From Scybalousia_A sp052170555 (GTDB lineage Bacteria > Bacteroidota > Bacteroidia > Bacteroidales > P3), in the NCBI GenBank assembly GCA_052170555.1, contig JBQNAI010000005.1, positions 62,001-126,000 on the forward strand: a DNA stretch of 64,000 nt, read 5' to 3'. The position numbers were made by a program, and so were the translations under genes. Positions 1 to 8,442 of the stretch are shown here, piece after piece (position 1 is the stretch's first letter; each line of letters begins with the position of its first letter). The notes beneath the pieces were generated by a model that was not told the DNA's origin, made no database searches, and was given only the letters and a program-made list of their open reading frames with translations.

Positions 1-429
1 TACCCAATTTTCCAAACGTGCAAGATATACATCATTATCCTCTATTCCATCAGGATTGGTTATAGAGTACCATTTACTTGTCAAAGGAGCGTTCTCTACT
101 TTCAATTTGTCTTTCTTAGGATTAATTTTCAAATCCATATTCATCGCAGGCTCCAAATAAATACGATAAGATTTCTTTCCATTTATATTAAGTAGGGCCG
201 GAATAGATTGTTCAGTGTATCCACGGAATACAAATCTGCCTTTTTTATCCAATTCTATAGAATCCAAACGCTCATTACCATCTGGTAAAAAAATACGAAG
301 TGTAGCGTAACCTACTCCATCAGAAATTTGCCCATTGACAACATAACCCTTGGATGTCATCACGTATTGCTGAGCAAGTACTCCTGAACTCAAAATTACT
401 AATATTGAAAATAAAATTATTTTTCTCAT
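1..429 (-). CDS. Exported DUF4369-type protein, probable thiol:disulfide oxidoreductase N-terminus (partial)
   Basis: The reading frame is open from ATG at 429 to the left edge, so only the first 143 residues are visible. It starts with a Sec signal peptide (MRKIILFSILVILSSGVLA, then QQ). The next segment, with NGQISDGVGYATLRIFLPDG and the YRIYLEPAMNMDLKI strand pattern, matches the DUF4369 domain that usually precedes a thioredoxin-like AhpC/TSA (TlpA/ResA) domain in Bacteroidota periplasmic proteins. The thioredoxin domain and its CxxC would lie beyond the edge and are not seen. The gene follows smpB by 15 nt on the same strand and probably shares its transcript. The DUF4369 call is from memory of the family pattern. 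Confidence 0.7.
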   Translation of the reverse strand, partial: MRKIILFSILVILSSGVLAQQYVMTSKGYVVNGQISDGVGYATLRIFLPDGNERLDSIELDKKGRFVFRGYTEQSIPALLNINGKKSYRIYLEPAMNMDLKINPKKDKLKVENAPLTSKWYSITNPDGIEDNDVYLARLENWV

Positions 430-444
430 ATTTGATCCTATGTT

Positions 445-909
445 TTATCTATTTAACTGACGCTCTATATCCCTTTTTATGTCCTTATCCTTAATAGTCT
501 CTCTCTTATCATAAGAATGTTTGCCTTTTGCTAAAGCAATTTGCAACTTGGCATAACCTCGTTGATCAATATAAAGCATTACAGGAACAATTGTATAACC
601 TTTTTCTTTGCTTCTTGCCTCCAACTTCCTTAATTCTTTTCTCTGCAAAAGCAATTTACGATCTCTTTTGACATTAACCTTCCCGTAGGAAGTAAAACGA
701 TATTCTGCTATATGCATCTGACTAATCCACAATTCTCCATTAATGAATACACACCAAGCATCGGACAAATTAGCTTTACCGGCACGAATACTCTTTATTT
801 CACTACCACACAATACTATACCTGCCGTATATTCTTGCATCAAATAATACAAAAATGAAGCCTTTTTATTTCTTATCTCAACAATATTATTGTTTGGTGT
901 CTGTTTCAT
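445..909 (-). CDS. smpB: SsrA-binding protein SmpB
   Basis: SmpB binds tmRNA and brings it to stalled ribosomes in trans-translation. The 154-residue product is of normal length. Visible family features are the N-terminal RNKKASF, YTAGIVLCGSEIKSIRAGKANLSDAW in pieces, the HIAEYRF segment, and a basic C-terminal tail (KGKHSYDKRETIKDKD). I place the start at 909 (MKQTPNNN) and not at an upstream in-frame ATG at 960. A perfect promoter -7 box (TATCTTTG, minus strand, 918-925) lies between the two, and family members start close to the RNKKASF motif. That leaves only 8 nt between box and start codon. The DUF4369 gene follows 15 nt downstream. Confidence 0.95.
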   Translation of the reverse strand: MKQTPNNNIVEIRNKKASFLYYLMQEYTAGIVLCGSEIKSIRAGKANLSDAWCVFINGELWISQMHIAEYRFTSYGKVNVKRDRKLLLQRKELRKLEARSKEKGYTIVPVMLYIDQRGYAKLQIALAKGKHSYDKRETIKDKDIKRDIERQLNR

Positions 910-917
910 ACATTGTG

Positions 918-947
918 CAAAGATAGTATTTATTTTTAACATAACAA
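918..947 (-). promoter_or_regulatory. smpB promoter (Bacteroidota -33/-7)
   Basis: On the minus strand, TTG (945-947), a 19-nt spacer and TATCTTTG (918-925) match the Bacteroidota housekeeping sigma consensus. The box ends 8 nt before the smpB ATG, so the transcript should be almost leaderless. Confidence 0.7.
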
Positions 948-1035
948 TACTCCATATCACAAATTCAATTACATGTTATATTTTTTAAAAATATTTAAAT
1001 ACTATAATAAAATGCCGAAACAAAAAACTCTTTCT

Positions 1036-1078
1036 TGACATTAGTAAATTCTTTTTTGAAAAGAATTTACTAATGTCA
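1036..1078. repeat. Family B palindromic repeat, perfect 20-bp hairpin
   Basis: The left arm (1036-1055, TGACATTAGTAAATTCTTTT) is exactly complementary to the right arm (1059-1078), with a 3-nt loop (TTG). It lies 3' of folA. This is the best-preserved copy of a repeat also seen near 7339, 18470, 24297, 29341 and 36506. Confidence 0.85.
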
Positions 1079-1222
1079 CATTTTAATTTTTTATCTACCG
1101 AATAACAGTCTCATTCAATAAGATTATAGCAATCTGATTAATAGAAAAGAACATTTACAAAAATATAGTTTTGAGTGTAACATTATTTCATGTCTGTCAG
1201 ACTGCAATATAAAGCCAAACAC

Positions 1223-1720
1223 CTAAGATCTTCTTTTCAGAACTAAGAATTGATATTGCAAATTACTTTTTTCATCTGTAAAAATTTCACTTTCGTCTTC
1301 TTGTATCCATTCGTCATCATTGATTGTCGGGAAGAAAGTATCGGCATCTGCATAAGTGTGAAAAACTTTTGTAATATAAAGTTTGTCTACTAATGGTAAA
1401 AATTCTTTATATATTGTTCCACCACCAATAATAAACACCTCTGTTTCGTAATCAAATAAACGTCTTACTTCTTCTATACTACTGACAACTTTAACTCCCT
1501 CTAATACAAAATTTTTATTACTTGTTATTACTATATTTTCACGTTTTGGTAAAGGTTTTATTTGTAAAGAGTCCCATGTTTTACGCCCCATAACTACCGG
1601 ATGCCCTTTGGTAGTATTTTTAAAGAAAACCATATCATCATGAATATGCCATAACAAACCGCCACCACGACCTATTGCACCATTTTGAGCAATTGCTACT
1701 ATTATACTGAATTTATTCAT
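1223..1720 (-). CDS. folA: Dihydrofolate reductase
   Basis: Reduces dihydrofolate to tetrahydrofolate with NADPH. The 165-residue sequence shows the DHFR signatures: IVAIAQNGAIGRGGGLLWH near the N-terminus, the acidic substrate-binding position in HDDMVFFK, the NADPH-site segment HPVVMGRKTWDSL, the central EVFIIGGGTIYKEFL, and a C-terminal FFP segment. It lies 50 nt downstream of thyA on the same strand. That pairing is functional, because ThyA produces the dihydrofolate that FolA recycles. ATG at 1720 gives the usual length. Confidence 0.96.
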   Translation of the reverse strand: MNKFSIIVAIAQNGAIGRGGGLLWHIHDDMVFFKNTTKGHPVVMGRKTWDSLQIKPLPKRENIVITSNKNFVLEGVKVVSSIEEVRRLFDYETEVFIIGGGTIYKEFLPLVDKLYITKVFHTYADADTFFPTINDDEWIQEDESEIFTDEKSNLQYQFLVLKRRS

Positions 1721-1769
1721 CGTTTATCTCCATTATGTAATATTTATTTGTCATCAATAATCAAATATA

Positions 1770-2564
1770 TCACACAGCAACATCCGCTTTGATATGCGGA
1801 TGAAACTGATAATTCTCTATGACGATATCTTCTGCCTTGAAATCAAAAATATTTTTTATATCAGAATTAAGTTTCAATGTGGGTAAGGAATAAGGTTCTC
1901 TTGACAATTGCAATTTTGCTTGTTCTATGTGGTTAGAATATATATGAGCATCTCCAAATGTATGAATATAATCTCCACATTTCAATCCTGTAACCTGAGC
2001 TACCATCGCTAGCAATATACTATAAGATGCGATATTGAAAGGTACACCAAGAAAAATATCGGCTGAACGTTGATAAAGTTGAAGTGAGAGAGTGCCGTTC
2101 GCAACATAAAATTGAAACATGCAATGACAAGGAGGTAAAGCCATTTGTTCTATCTGGGCGACATTCCATGAGTTGACAATCAGTCGTCTTGAATCAGGAT
2201 TGTTCTTTATTTGATCCACGACCTCGCTTATTTGATCTACAAATCTACCATTGTCAGCATCCCAATGGCGCCATTGGTGACCATAAACAGGACCCAAGTC
2301 TCCGTTTCTGTCAGCCCACTCATCCCAAATTGTAACTCTATTATCATGAAGATACTTTACGTTAGTATCACCTTTTATAAACCAAAGCAATTCATAAATT
2401 ATACTCCTAATGTGTAATTTTTTTGTGGTTAGCAACGGAAACCCAGCATTCAAGTCAAATCTCATTTGATAACCGAAAATACTTCTCGTCCCTGTCCCTG
2501 TCCTATCTTTCTTTGTTGCCCCATTTTTAAGAACGTAATCCAATAAATCCAAATACTGTCGCAT
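1770..2564 (-). CDS. thyA: Thymidylate synthase
   Basis: Methylates dUMP to dTMP using methylene-tetrahydrofolate. At 264 residues it matches the E. coli enzyme in length. The catalytic cysteine is in ALPPCHCMFQFYV. Other recognised segments are KKDRTGTGTRSIFG near the N-terminus, ELLWFIKGDTN, the phosphate-binding SRRLIVNSWN, QRSADIFLGVPFNIASY and the C-terminal HPHIKADVAV. It lies between purD (41 nt upstream) and folA (50 nt downstream) on the minus strand, so the three probably form one operon. Confidence 0.98.
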   Translation of the reverse strand: MRQYLDLLDYVLKNGATKKDRTGTGTRSIFGYQMRFDLNAGFPLLTTKKLHIRSIIYELLWFIKGDTNVKYLHDNRVTIWDEWADRNGDLGPVYGHQWRHWDADNGRFVDQISEVVDQIKNNPDSRRLIVNSWNVAQIEQMALPPCHCMFQFYVANGTLSLQLYQRSADIFLGVPFNIASYSILLAMVAQVTGLKCGDYIHTFGDAHIYSNHIEQAKLQLSREPYSLPTLKLNSDIKNIFDFKAEDIVIENYQFHPHIKADVAV

Positions 2565-2604
2565 TTTTTGTATATATATAGTTTTTAATACGGTAAATAT
2601 TCTG

Positions 2605-3876
2605 CTAAATAAGGTCTTTACCTATATCTCTTCTGAAATACATCTTATCAAAATCAATTTTATTAATATTGTCATAGCATTTATCAAGTGCTTCTACCAA
2701 ATTATCAGCCAAACATGTAACTGCAAGCACACGTCCCCCATCTGTAACTATATCATTTGTTTCATTCTCCCTCGTTCCCGCCTGATAAACAATAGCATCT
2801 GTCATATTTTCCAGACCATTTATAATTTTATTTTTTTCGTAACTCTCAGGATAACCTCCACTACACAGCATAACCGTTGCAGCTGTCATAGGATTAACCT
2901 CTATGGAGTACTCATTCAAACGCTGTTGTTTAATGAGAGAAAACGCCTTGACTATATCGGAATCAATTCTCGCAAACACACTTTCACTTTCAGGATCTCC
3001 CATGCGAACATTATATTCTATAACATAAGGATCACCCTTAATATTCATAAGCCCGAAAAAGATAAAACCTTGATAAGTAATTTTCTCTTTTTGTAAACCT
3101 TTTATTGTTTTTTCTATTATATTTGTTTTGACTTTTTGCATAAATGTTTTATCGCAAAAAGGAACAGGTGAAATACTTCCCATACCTCCGGTATTCAATC
3201 CAGTATTCCCTTCACCAATACGCTTATAATCCTTAGCCTCTGGCAATAATATATAATTTTTCCCATCAGTTAGAATAAAAACACTGCATTCTATTCCATC
3301 CAAATACTCCTCTATTACAACCTTATGAGATGCTGAACCAAATTTTTCATTTTTCAACATATCATCTAGTGTCTCCATTGCCTGATCAAGACTATCCAAT
3401 ATCAAAACACCTTTACCTGCTGCCAAGCCATCCGCTTTCAAAACATAAGGAGGTTTCAATATTTTCAAGAATTGTTGCCCTTGTTCAATCGTTTCGGTAG
3501 TAAAAGTTTTATATTTTGCAGTTGGAATATCATTACGCAGCATAAACTCTTTGGAAAAGTCTTTACTTCCTTCCAATCTAGATGCCACTTTGTTGGGACC
3601 AACAACTACTATATTACTTAATAACGTATTATTTGCAAAATAGTCATTTATCCCATCAACTAATGGCTGTTCAGGACCAACAACCAATATCTCCACATTA
3701 TTTCTAAGACAAAATTCCCCAATCTCTTCAAAATCATTTAGTGATATGCAATCTCCATATACCCTCATGCCAGGGTTCCCTGGCGAAATAAATAATTTAT
3801 CAGTTAAACTACTCTTTGCAATTACTCTTGCAATAGAAGACTCTCTTGCCCCGCCTCCCAAAAGAAGTATATTCAT
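2605..3876 (-). CDS. purD: Phosphoribosylamine-glycine ligase
   Basis: ATP-grasp enzyme of purine synthesis joining phosphoribosylamine and glycine. The 423 residues are of normal family length. The N-terminus MNILLLGGGARESSIA is the PurD start pattern, followed by SPGNPGM, VVGPEQPLVDG, the ATP-grasp segment PPYVLKADGLAAGKGVLI, and the metal-binding YNVRMGDPE. It heads a likely purD-thyA-folA operon linking purine, folate and thymidylate synthesis. A -7 box lies 32 nt upstream of the start. Confidence 0.97.
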   Translation of the reverse strand: MNILLLGGGARESSIARVIAKSSLTDKLFISPGNPGMRVYGDCISLNDFEEIGEFCLRNNVEILVVGPEQPLVDGINDYFANNTLLSNIVVVGPNKVASRLEGSKDFSKEFMLRNDIPTAKYKTFTTETIEQGQQFLKILKPPYVLKADGLAAGKGVLILDSLDQAMETLDDMLKNEKFGSASHKVVIEEYLDGIECSVFILTDGKNYILLPEAKDYKRIGEGNTGLNTGGMGSISPVPFCDKTFMQKVKTNIIEKTIKGLQKEKITYQGFIFFGLMNIKGDPYVIEYNVRMGDPESESVFARIDSDIVKAFSLIKQQRLNEYSIEVNPMTAATVMLCSGGYPESYEKNKIINGLENMTDAIVYQAGTRENETNDIVTDGGRVLAVTCLADNLVEALDKCYDNINKIDFDKMYFRRDIGKDLI

Positions 3877-3908
3877 ATTATAACAACGTATTTATTGATT
3901 TCACAGTG

Positions 3909-3916
3909 CAAAGTTA
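3909..3916 (-). promoter_or_regulatory. Candidate -7 box for purD-thyA-folA
   Basis: TAACTTTG on the minus strand fits TAnnTTTG and lies 32 nt before the purD ATG. I see no TTG at the expected 19-20 nt spacing, so only the -7 half is supported. Confidence 0.45.
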
Positions 3917-4084
3917 TGAATTTTTGTAAAATTTCTATAATATCACAATGATAATATTCGAAAAATTCAACAGTAACTCAATTAAATAACAATTATTTTT
4001 CTATATCAAGATTTTTTTTCAACATAATATTTATATTGCCATCGCAATTGGCTCAAAATTATTATACTTTATTTAAATATTTTG

Positions 4085-4092
4085 TACCTTTG
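4085..4092 (+). promoter_or_regulatory. Candidate -7 box for the 4168 gene
   Basis: TACCTTTG fits the TAnnTTTG consensus, 75 nt before the ATG. No well-spaced TTG is visible. Together with the purD box it makes the 291-nt gap 3877-4167 a divergent promoter region with nothing else in it. Confidence 0.45.
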
Positions 4093-4167
4093 TGCTCCTG
4101 GATAGATTAATGACAATAATCTCCTAACAAATCCATAATCGTTATTACACATAAAATAAAAAAATAC

Positions 4168-4683
4168 ATGACATTACGCAAACAACTATCTCAAAAAATA
4201 GGACTTTTTGAAATAAAATTTCTTTGCAAAAAAGAATCAAAAGAAAAAATCTTTTCTTTGATTTTTGACAATGAGCAAAAAATTTCTCAAAATGCAACAT
4301 GGATACTAACACATTTACCAAAAAGTGAAAATAAATGGATAAATAGTAAACGTGATCTACTGATTGATAAAGCTATGTGTAATAATAATACTACAACAAT
4401 AAGATTGTACTTAACGCTTTTAAAACGCTGTCACTTTAAAAAAAGTGAGATACGAACAGATTTCTTAGATTATTGTCTTAAAAATGCAAGTGATTTGAAT
4501 AATTCTGCGTCTATACAAGTTCTTTCAATGAAACTAGCCTATAAACAATGTATTAATTATATAGAACTACTCAAAGAGTTACAAGAACGATTAAACTTGC
4601 TTGAGGCAAACACCTTTTCTCCCTCAATAGCTAACCAAAGAAAAAAAATAATCGGAAAAATAGAGAAACAACTACAACATTAG
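4168..4683 (+). CDS. Conserved hypothetical protein, HEAT-like helical
   Basis: I know no function for this 171-residue protein. It has no signal peptide or membrane segment and looks all-helical. The segments QNATWILTHLPKSENKW and ASIQVLSMKLAYKQC resemble helical HEAT-like repeats of a small cytoplasmic protein conserved in Bacteroidota (recalled pattern, not checked). The C-terminus is basic (NQRKKIIGKIEKQLQ). It is a single-gene unit: its own -7 box is at 4085-4092 and a 21-bp hairpin at 4755-4803 separates it from the converging lpxA. Confidence 0.6.
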   Translation: MTLRKQLSQKIGLFEIKFLCKKESKEKIFSLIFDNEQKISQNATWILTHLPKSENKWINSKRDLLIDKAMCNNNTTTIRLYLTLLKRCHFKKSEIRTDFLDYCLKNASDLNNSASIQVLSMKLAYKQCINYIELLKELQERLNLLEANTFSPSIANQRKKIIGKIEKQLQH

Positions 4684-4754
4684 ATAGTCTAATATTATAT
4701 ACAAAAATAATCGTTCCAATTAACAACTAATTTTCTTTAACTGACAACTACTGT

Positions 4755-4803
4755 TTACTAATACATAATTATCTTTCTATGGAAGATAATTATGTATTAG
4801 TAA
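4755..4803. terminator. Bidirectional hairpin between convergent genes
   Basis: A perfect 21-bp inverted repeat (4755-4775 and 4783-4803) with a 7-nt loop lies between the converging 4168 gene and lpxA. The stem is AT-rich and no long T tract follows it. I infer a shared terminator from position and symmetry. Confidence 0.7.
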
Positions 4804-4814
4804 TAATTTATTGT

Positions 4815-5609
4815 TTATCGTTCAATATTAGTTACCTGATTGTACCCTTTTATCAAACCTCTATCGGAACGTTCCATAAAAGTTGCAATAATATTGGTAT
4901 ACTTATTTTGTTTGCGAGTTTTTATTTCTTCCAAAGCATGAGAGTATGTCAAACCTTTCTGGAATACCGTACGATAAATATCTTGTATTTCATTAATATC
5001 CTCCTGAGAAAACCCTCTACGATGAAGACCTACTGAATTGATACCACAATATGATGCTGGCTGTTTACCAACTTTCACATAAGGTGGGACATCTTTATCA
5101 AGTAATGTTCCTCCTGACGTAATAGCATGTTGTCCTACGTGAACAAATTGATGAATAGCTGTAAAACCTCCTGTAATTACGAAATCTTCTATTTCTATAT
5201 GACCAGCCAGTGTGGTATTATTAGCAAGCACGCAGTTATTGCCTACAATACAATCATGAGCTACGTGAACATAAGCCATGATTAGATTATTGTTCCCAAT
5301 TTTTGTCGTACCCCTAGCCGCAGTTCCTCTATTTATCGTAACAAATTCACGAATCGTGTTGTTATCACCTATCTCAACAGTAGTATATTCATTGTCAAAT
5401 TTCAAATCTTGAGGTATTGCAGCAACACTTGCACCTGCAAAAATTCTACAATTACATCCTATCCTTGCTCCTGGAAATATTACTGCACCACTTCCTATAT
5501 AAGTATTATCACCTATTACGACGTCTTGATGTATTACAGCAAATGGGTCAATTATCACATTATTGCCAATCTTAGCATCAGCATTTAAGTAATATAATTT
5601 ATTATTCAT
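4815..5609 (-). CDS. lpxA: Acyl-ACP-UDP-N-acetylglucosamine O-acyltransferase LpxA
   Basis: First enzyme of lipid A synthesis, transferring a hydroxyacyl chain to UDP-GlcNAc. The 264-residue protein begins with many hexapeptide repeats of a left-handed beta helix (for example KIGNNVIIDPFAVIHQDVVI in its first coils). It carries the family segment TINRGTAARGTTKIGNNNLI, with the catalytic His expected in YVHVAHDCIVGNN, then GFTAIHQFVHVGQHA and a helical C-terminal domain (GINSVGLHRRGFS). It lies 73 nt downstream of lpxC-fabZ on the same strand, the usual Bacteroidota arrangement. Confidence 0.97.
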   Translation of the reverse strand: MNNKLYYLNADAKIGNNVIIDPFAVIHQDVVIGDNTYIGSGAVIFPGARIGCNCRIFAGASVAAIPQDLKFDNEYTTVEIGDNNTIREFVTINRGTAARGTTKIGNNNLIMAYVHVAHDCIVGNNCVLANNTTLAGHIEIEDFVITGGFTAIHQFVHVGQHAITSGGTLLDKDVPPYVKVGKQPASYCGINSVGLHRRGFSQEDINEIQDIYRTVFQKGLTYSHALEEIKTRKQNKYTNIIATFMERSDRGLIKGYNQVTNIER

Positions 5610-5682
5610 GATTTTAATATGTATGTTGTATACCGTTAGTTGCTAATTTGAGACATAATATACGATATACAATGACGGATTA

Positions 5683-7062
5683 TTACTTTGTCACCATAGC
5701 CATTAGAGTTGCCTCTACGCAGACTTTACTACCGACATAGGCAGTTCCCTTCATTTGGATAATACCCCTACGAATTGGTCCCACCTGTTGCAATTTCAAC
5801 AAAATAGTATCACCTGGAACAATCTTATTTCTAAACTTAACTTCCTCAAATTTCATAAAATAAGTATTATAGTGCTCATCCTCTTTAGCATCTTTCAAAA
5901 CAAGCATTCCTCCTGTTTGCCCCAATGCCTCAACGACTAATACACCAGGCATAACCGGCTCATCAGGAAAATGACCATTAAAAAAATCTTCATTTCCCGT
6001 AACGTTTTTCAATCCAACTATATAATCCTCTCCAACCTCTATGATTTTGTCTATCAAAAGCATCGGAAAACGATGAGGAAGTCTCTTGCGGATTTCCATA
6101 ATATCAAATACCGGTTCCTTATTCGGATCATAAACGGGAATATTATTAGCCATATCCATATCTTTTTTTATTTTTTTTGCAAAATCCGTGTTATTCGTAT
6201 GTCCTGGACGGAGAACAATAAAGCGTCCTTTAATATTAGGGCAAGCAACAGCAATATCTCCTAAAAAATCCAATAATTTATGTCTTGCAGGCTCATTATT
6301 ATACTGCAATTTTACAGTATTAATGACGCCATGTTCTACTTCAATGTTATCTTTATCCTTATTAAAAAATTGGGCTATCCTATCTACAGTTTCCGTTGTC
6401 AATGGTTTGTCTGCAAATACAATAGCATTATCTAAATCTCCCCCTTTAATCAAATTATTATCCAACAAAAAACCTATTTCAGACAACAAAACAAAAGTTC
6501 TACAAGCGGCAAAATCACAATTAAACTCATCCAAATTTTTAATTTCCGCCATTTGAGTACCGATCAAGTCCGAATTAAAATCTATTGTGGAAGTAACGCT
6601 GAACGTATCTGAAGGTAAAGCAAAATATTCACTCTTACCATCTTTGGATAAATAATGAATCGGACGTCTTATTTCCAAATACTTTTTATCTTTAGAGAGC
6701 TCCTTTGTACCAACCTTATTTATCAATTCAACCCAATATTTCGCACTACCGTCCAAAATGGGAATTTCCTCTCCATCAACTTCAATCCTTAGATTATCTA
6801 TTTGGTTGGCAAACAATGTAGCCATAAGGTGCTCAATCGTAGAAACACCCACTCCACTTGAGGAAACAGTTGTCCCTCTCTCGGTATTAGTCACATTTTC
6901 TGCTACAACCCTAATGATAGGACAACTCTGCATATCTGTTCTCACGAAATAAATACCCTCGTCCTCTTTAGCAGGACACAGTCTTACCTTGGTGATCTTA
7001 CCTGTATGCAATCCCCTGCCCTCTGTACCTATTATATCGTTTATTGTCTTTTGTTTCGTCAT
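5683..7062 (-). CDS. lpxC-fabZ: Bifunctional LpxC deacetylase / FabZ dehydratase
   Basis: A fusion of two envelope-lipid enzymes, normal for Bacteroidota. Residues about 1-300 are the zinc-dependent LpxC: GRGLHTGK at the start, zinc-site pattern STIEHLMATLFA, and HKLLDFLGDIA. Residues about 320-459 are the hotdog-fold FabZ: LPHRFPMLLIDKI with the catalytic His and NGHFPDEPVMPGVLVVEAL. The start at 7062 (MTKQKTINDIIG) is chosen because a full promoter (7072-7101) overlaps the longer upstream extension, and LpxC normally starts just before GRGLHTGK. The -7 box ends 9 nt before the ATG. Product is 459 residues. Confidence 0.96.
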   Translation of the reverse strand: MTKQKTINDIIGTEGRGLHTGKITKVRLCPAKEDEGIYFVRTDMQSCPIIRVVAENVTNTERGTTVSSSGVGVSTIEHLMATLFANQIDNLRIEVDGEEIPILDGSAKYWVELINKVGTKELSKDKKYLEIRRPIHYLSKDGKSEYFALPSDTFSVTSTIDFNSDLIGTQMAEIKNLDEFNCDFAACRTFVLLSEIGFLLDNNLIKGGDLDNAIVFADKPLTTETVDRIAQFFNKDKDNIEVEHGVINTVKLQYNNEPARHKLLDFLGDIAVACPNIKGRFIVLRPGHTNNTDFAKKIKKDMDMANNIPVYDPNKEPVFDIMEIRKRLPHRFPMLLIDKIIEVGEDYIVGLKNVTGNEDFFNGHFPDEPVMPGVLVVEALGQTGGMLVLKDAKEDEHYNTYFMKFEEVKFRNKIVPGDTILLKLQQVGPIRRGIIQMKGTAYVGSKVCVEATLMAMVTK

Positions 7063-7071
7063 ATTGGTTTG

Positions 7072-7101
7072 CAAAAGTACGTATTTTTTCTTGTTCAACA
7101 A
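7072..7101 (-). promoter_or_regulatory. lpxC-fabZ promoter
   Basis: Minus strand TTG (7099-7101), a 19-nt spacer and TACTTTTG (7072-7079). The box ends 9 nt before the ATG, giving a nearly leaderless transcript. Confidence 0.7.
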
Positions 7102-7697
7102 TAATTTATCAAAACTTTTTTTATTTCATAAGAAAAATACGCAGTATTACATTTCTATTTCACCAGTATTTCTGCTACATTCTGCCTGTCATCTAATGAA
7201 ACCTTTCTTTCATCTACCAAGATTATTTTGTTTGATTCTTTGCTAAGATAATAAATTAGCTTAAGTTTTAGCTCTATATTATAAAATTTTCATTCCAATA
7301 GAGATTATATAAAATCCTTTTCAAAAAAGAAAAAAGTATTTCTTGACATTAGTGAATTCTTTCTTGACATTAATTCATTTAGTTGATTAAATTAAAAATC
7401 CATCCATCACAACCATTTAATAAATATGACATATAGTTTTCGTTATTAGAAATAGAAATGCAATAGCACTGAAAAAATTATCATTCCATGATTATATCCA
7501 AAATATATTCTTACAAGAGTTGTTCTGAGATCCTCAAAAATATTTGTGTTCCTACGAGTGTTAAATAGTACTTTATGAAAAATATAAAAACAAATTAATA
7601 AAACAATTTCATTATCTACGTGATGATAATATCCTTTCTCTCATCCGAACAAAATCATTCTATGACAGTAAAAGTAATATAATAAAAAAAAACTACA
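7102..7697. other. Intergenic region upstream of the peptidase pseudogene
   Basis: About 600 nt of AT-rich DNA between the lpxC promoter and the recognisable part of the pseudogene. It contains the partial family B repeat at 7339-7372. I see no intact gene. The 3' part may hold the decayed N-terminus of the pseudogene. Confidence 0.5.
7339..7372. repeat. Family B half-repeat, two direct copies
   Basis: TTTCTTGACATTA occurs at 7339-7351 and again at 7360-7372, 21 nt apart. This is the left arm of the family B palindrome without its matching right arm. Confidence 0.6.
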
Positions 7698-8290
7698 ACT
7701 TTTAAGAAGTATGTCCCATATGGCTACGAGGCTATGTAAGAAAACCCTCCCAAGATAATTTTCTTACATAGAACTTCTTTATGTGGCAATAATTAAAATA
7801 AGGTCCTTCGCTATAGATCGTCACGCACAATAGATGTGGGATACAATGTATATACTATCACAGTAACTCCTCAAATGATATGACAGAGCATGGAAACATA
7901 TAAAATCAATAATATCTTAGAATGTATGAAATCAAATTACAATCTAGATAGTAATCACATCTATGTTATTGGCACAAGTTTAGGTTACTATGAAACTTTG
8001 CATTTTGTGAGTACATCTTATAACAAAATTACAGCCATTATGACTATCCACCAAGGAACCACTCTTACAAGTTATGATGATGTAAAAAACATACACCCAT
8101 GAATATTACACGGATACAAAGACACTGATATGCCATTCAAACATACACAAAGTGTTGTAGACAATTTAAAATCTCAAGACAAAGATAGATGCCTTAGATA
8201 TTAGATTATCAAAGGAGAGACACATAATTCTATCCATAAGACCCACTTGTGAAAAAAAACGTACGAATGGTACTTTTTCACAATCTTACC
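7698..8290 (+). pseudogene. Predicted peptidase / esterase (alpha/beta hydrolase) pseudogene
   Basis: One continuous frame reads as an alpha/beta hydrolase of the predicted-peptidase type (COG4099-like, recalled): KYVPYGYE, then IIFLH, TIDVGYNVYTITVTPQM, the nucleophile elbow GTSLG, the acid region ILHGYKDTDMP, and the His region KGETHNS followed by YEWYF. The frame is broken by in-frame stops at 7737 (TAA), 7794 (TAA), 7881 (TGA), 8100 (TGA), 8202 (TAG) and 8250 (TGA), with no frameshift in about 590 nt. Only 70 codons (7890-8102) remain open. Catalytic Ser, Asp and His are all still readable, so inactivation may be fairly recent. The N-terminus is not recognisable. Confidence 0.75.
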
Positions 8291-8442
8291 GACTCAATCC
8301 ATCCTATAAACATGAAATTACTCCATAACAACAAAAAATTAAAAAAAAATACCTATGAAGATATGTCCCACAATGCTCCAAAACCAACAATAAGAAAATA
8401 ACTCTAATATATTAATCTACACAAATATACTTATTAACATCC

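Larger units (their letters stand above)
910..1222. other. Intergenic region folA-smpB
   Basis: A 313-nt gap between the folA stop and the smpB start. It holds the smpB promoter and one full family B palindrome (1036-1078). I see no gene in it. Confidence 0.7.

Noticed and set aside
910..960. Upstream start of SmpB adding 17 residues.
   Set aside because: A full promoter lies between the two start codons, and family members start at the shorter position.
4779..5036. Open frame antisense to lpxA on the plus strand.
   Set aside because: It lies entirely opposite the conserved lpxA coding sequence and has no recognisable protein features.
6188..6556. A 122-codon frame antisense to lpxC-fabZ.
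   Set aside because: It is the shadow of a strongly conserved gene and shows no family signature.
7881..8102. TGA codons at positions that could be Trp in the pseudogene, suggesting TGA recoding.
   Set aside because: TAA and TAG stops also occur in the same frame, and porU ends at a TGA exactly at the normal family C-terminus (ILLD).
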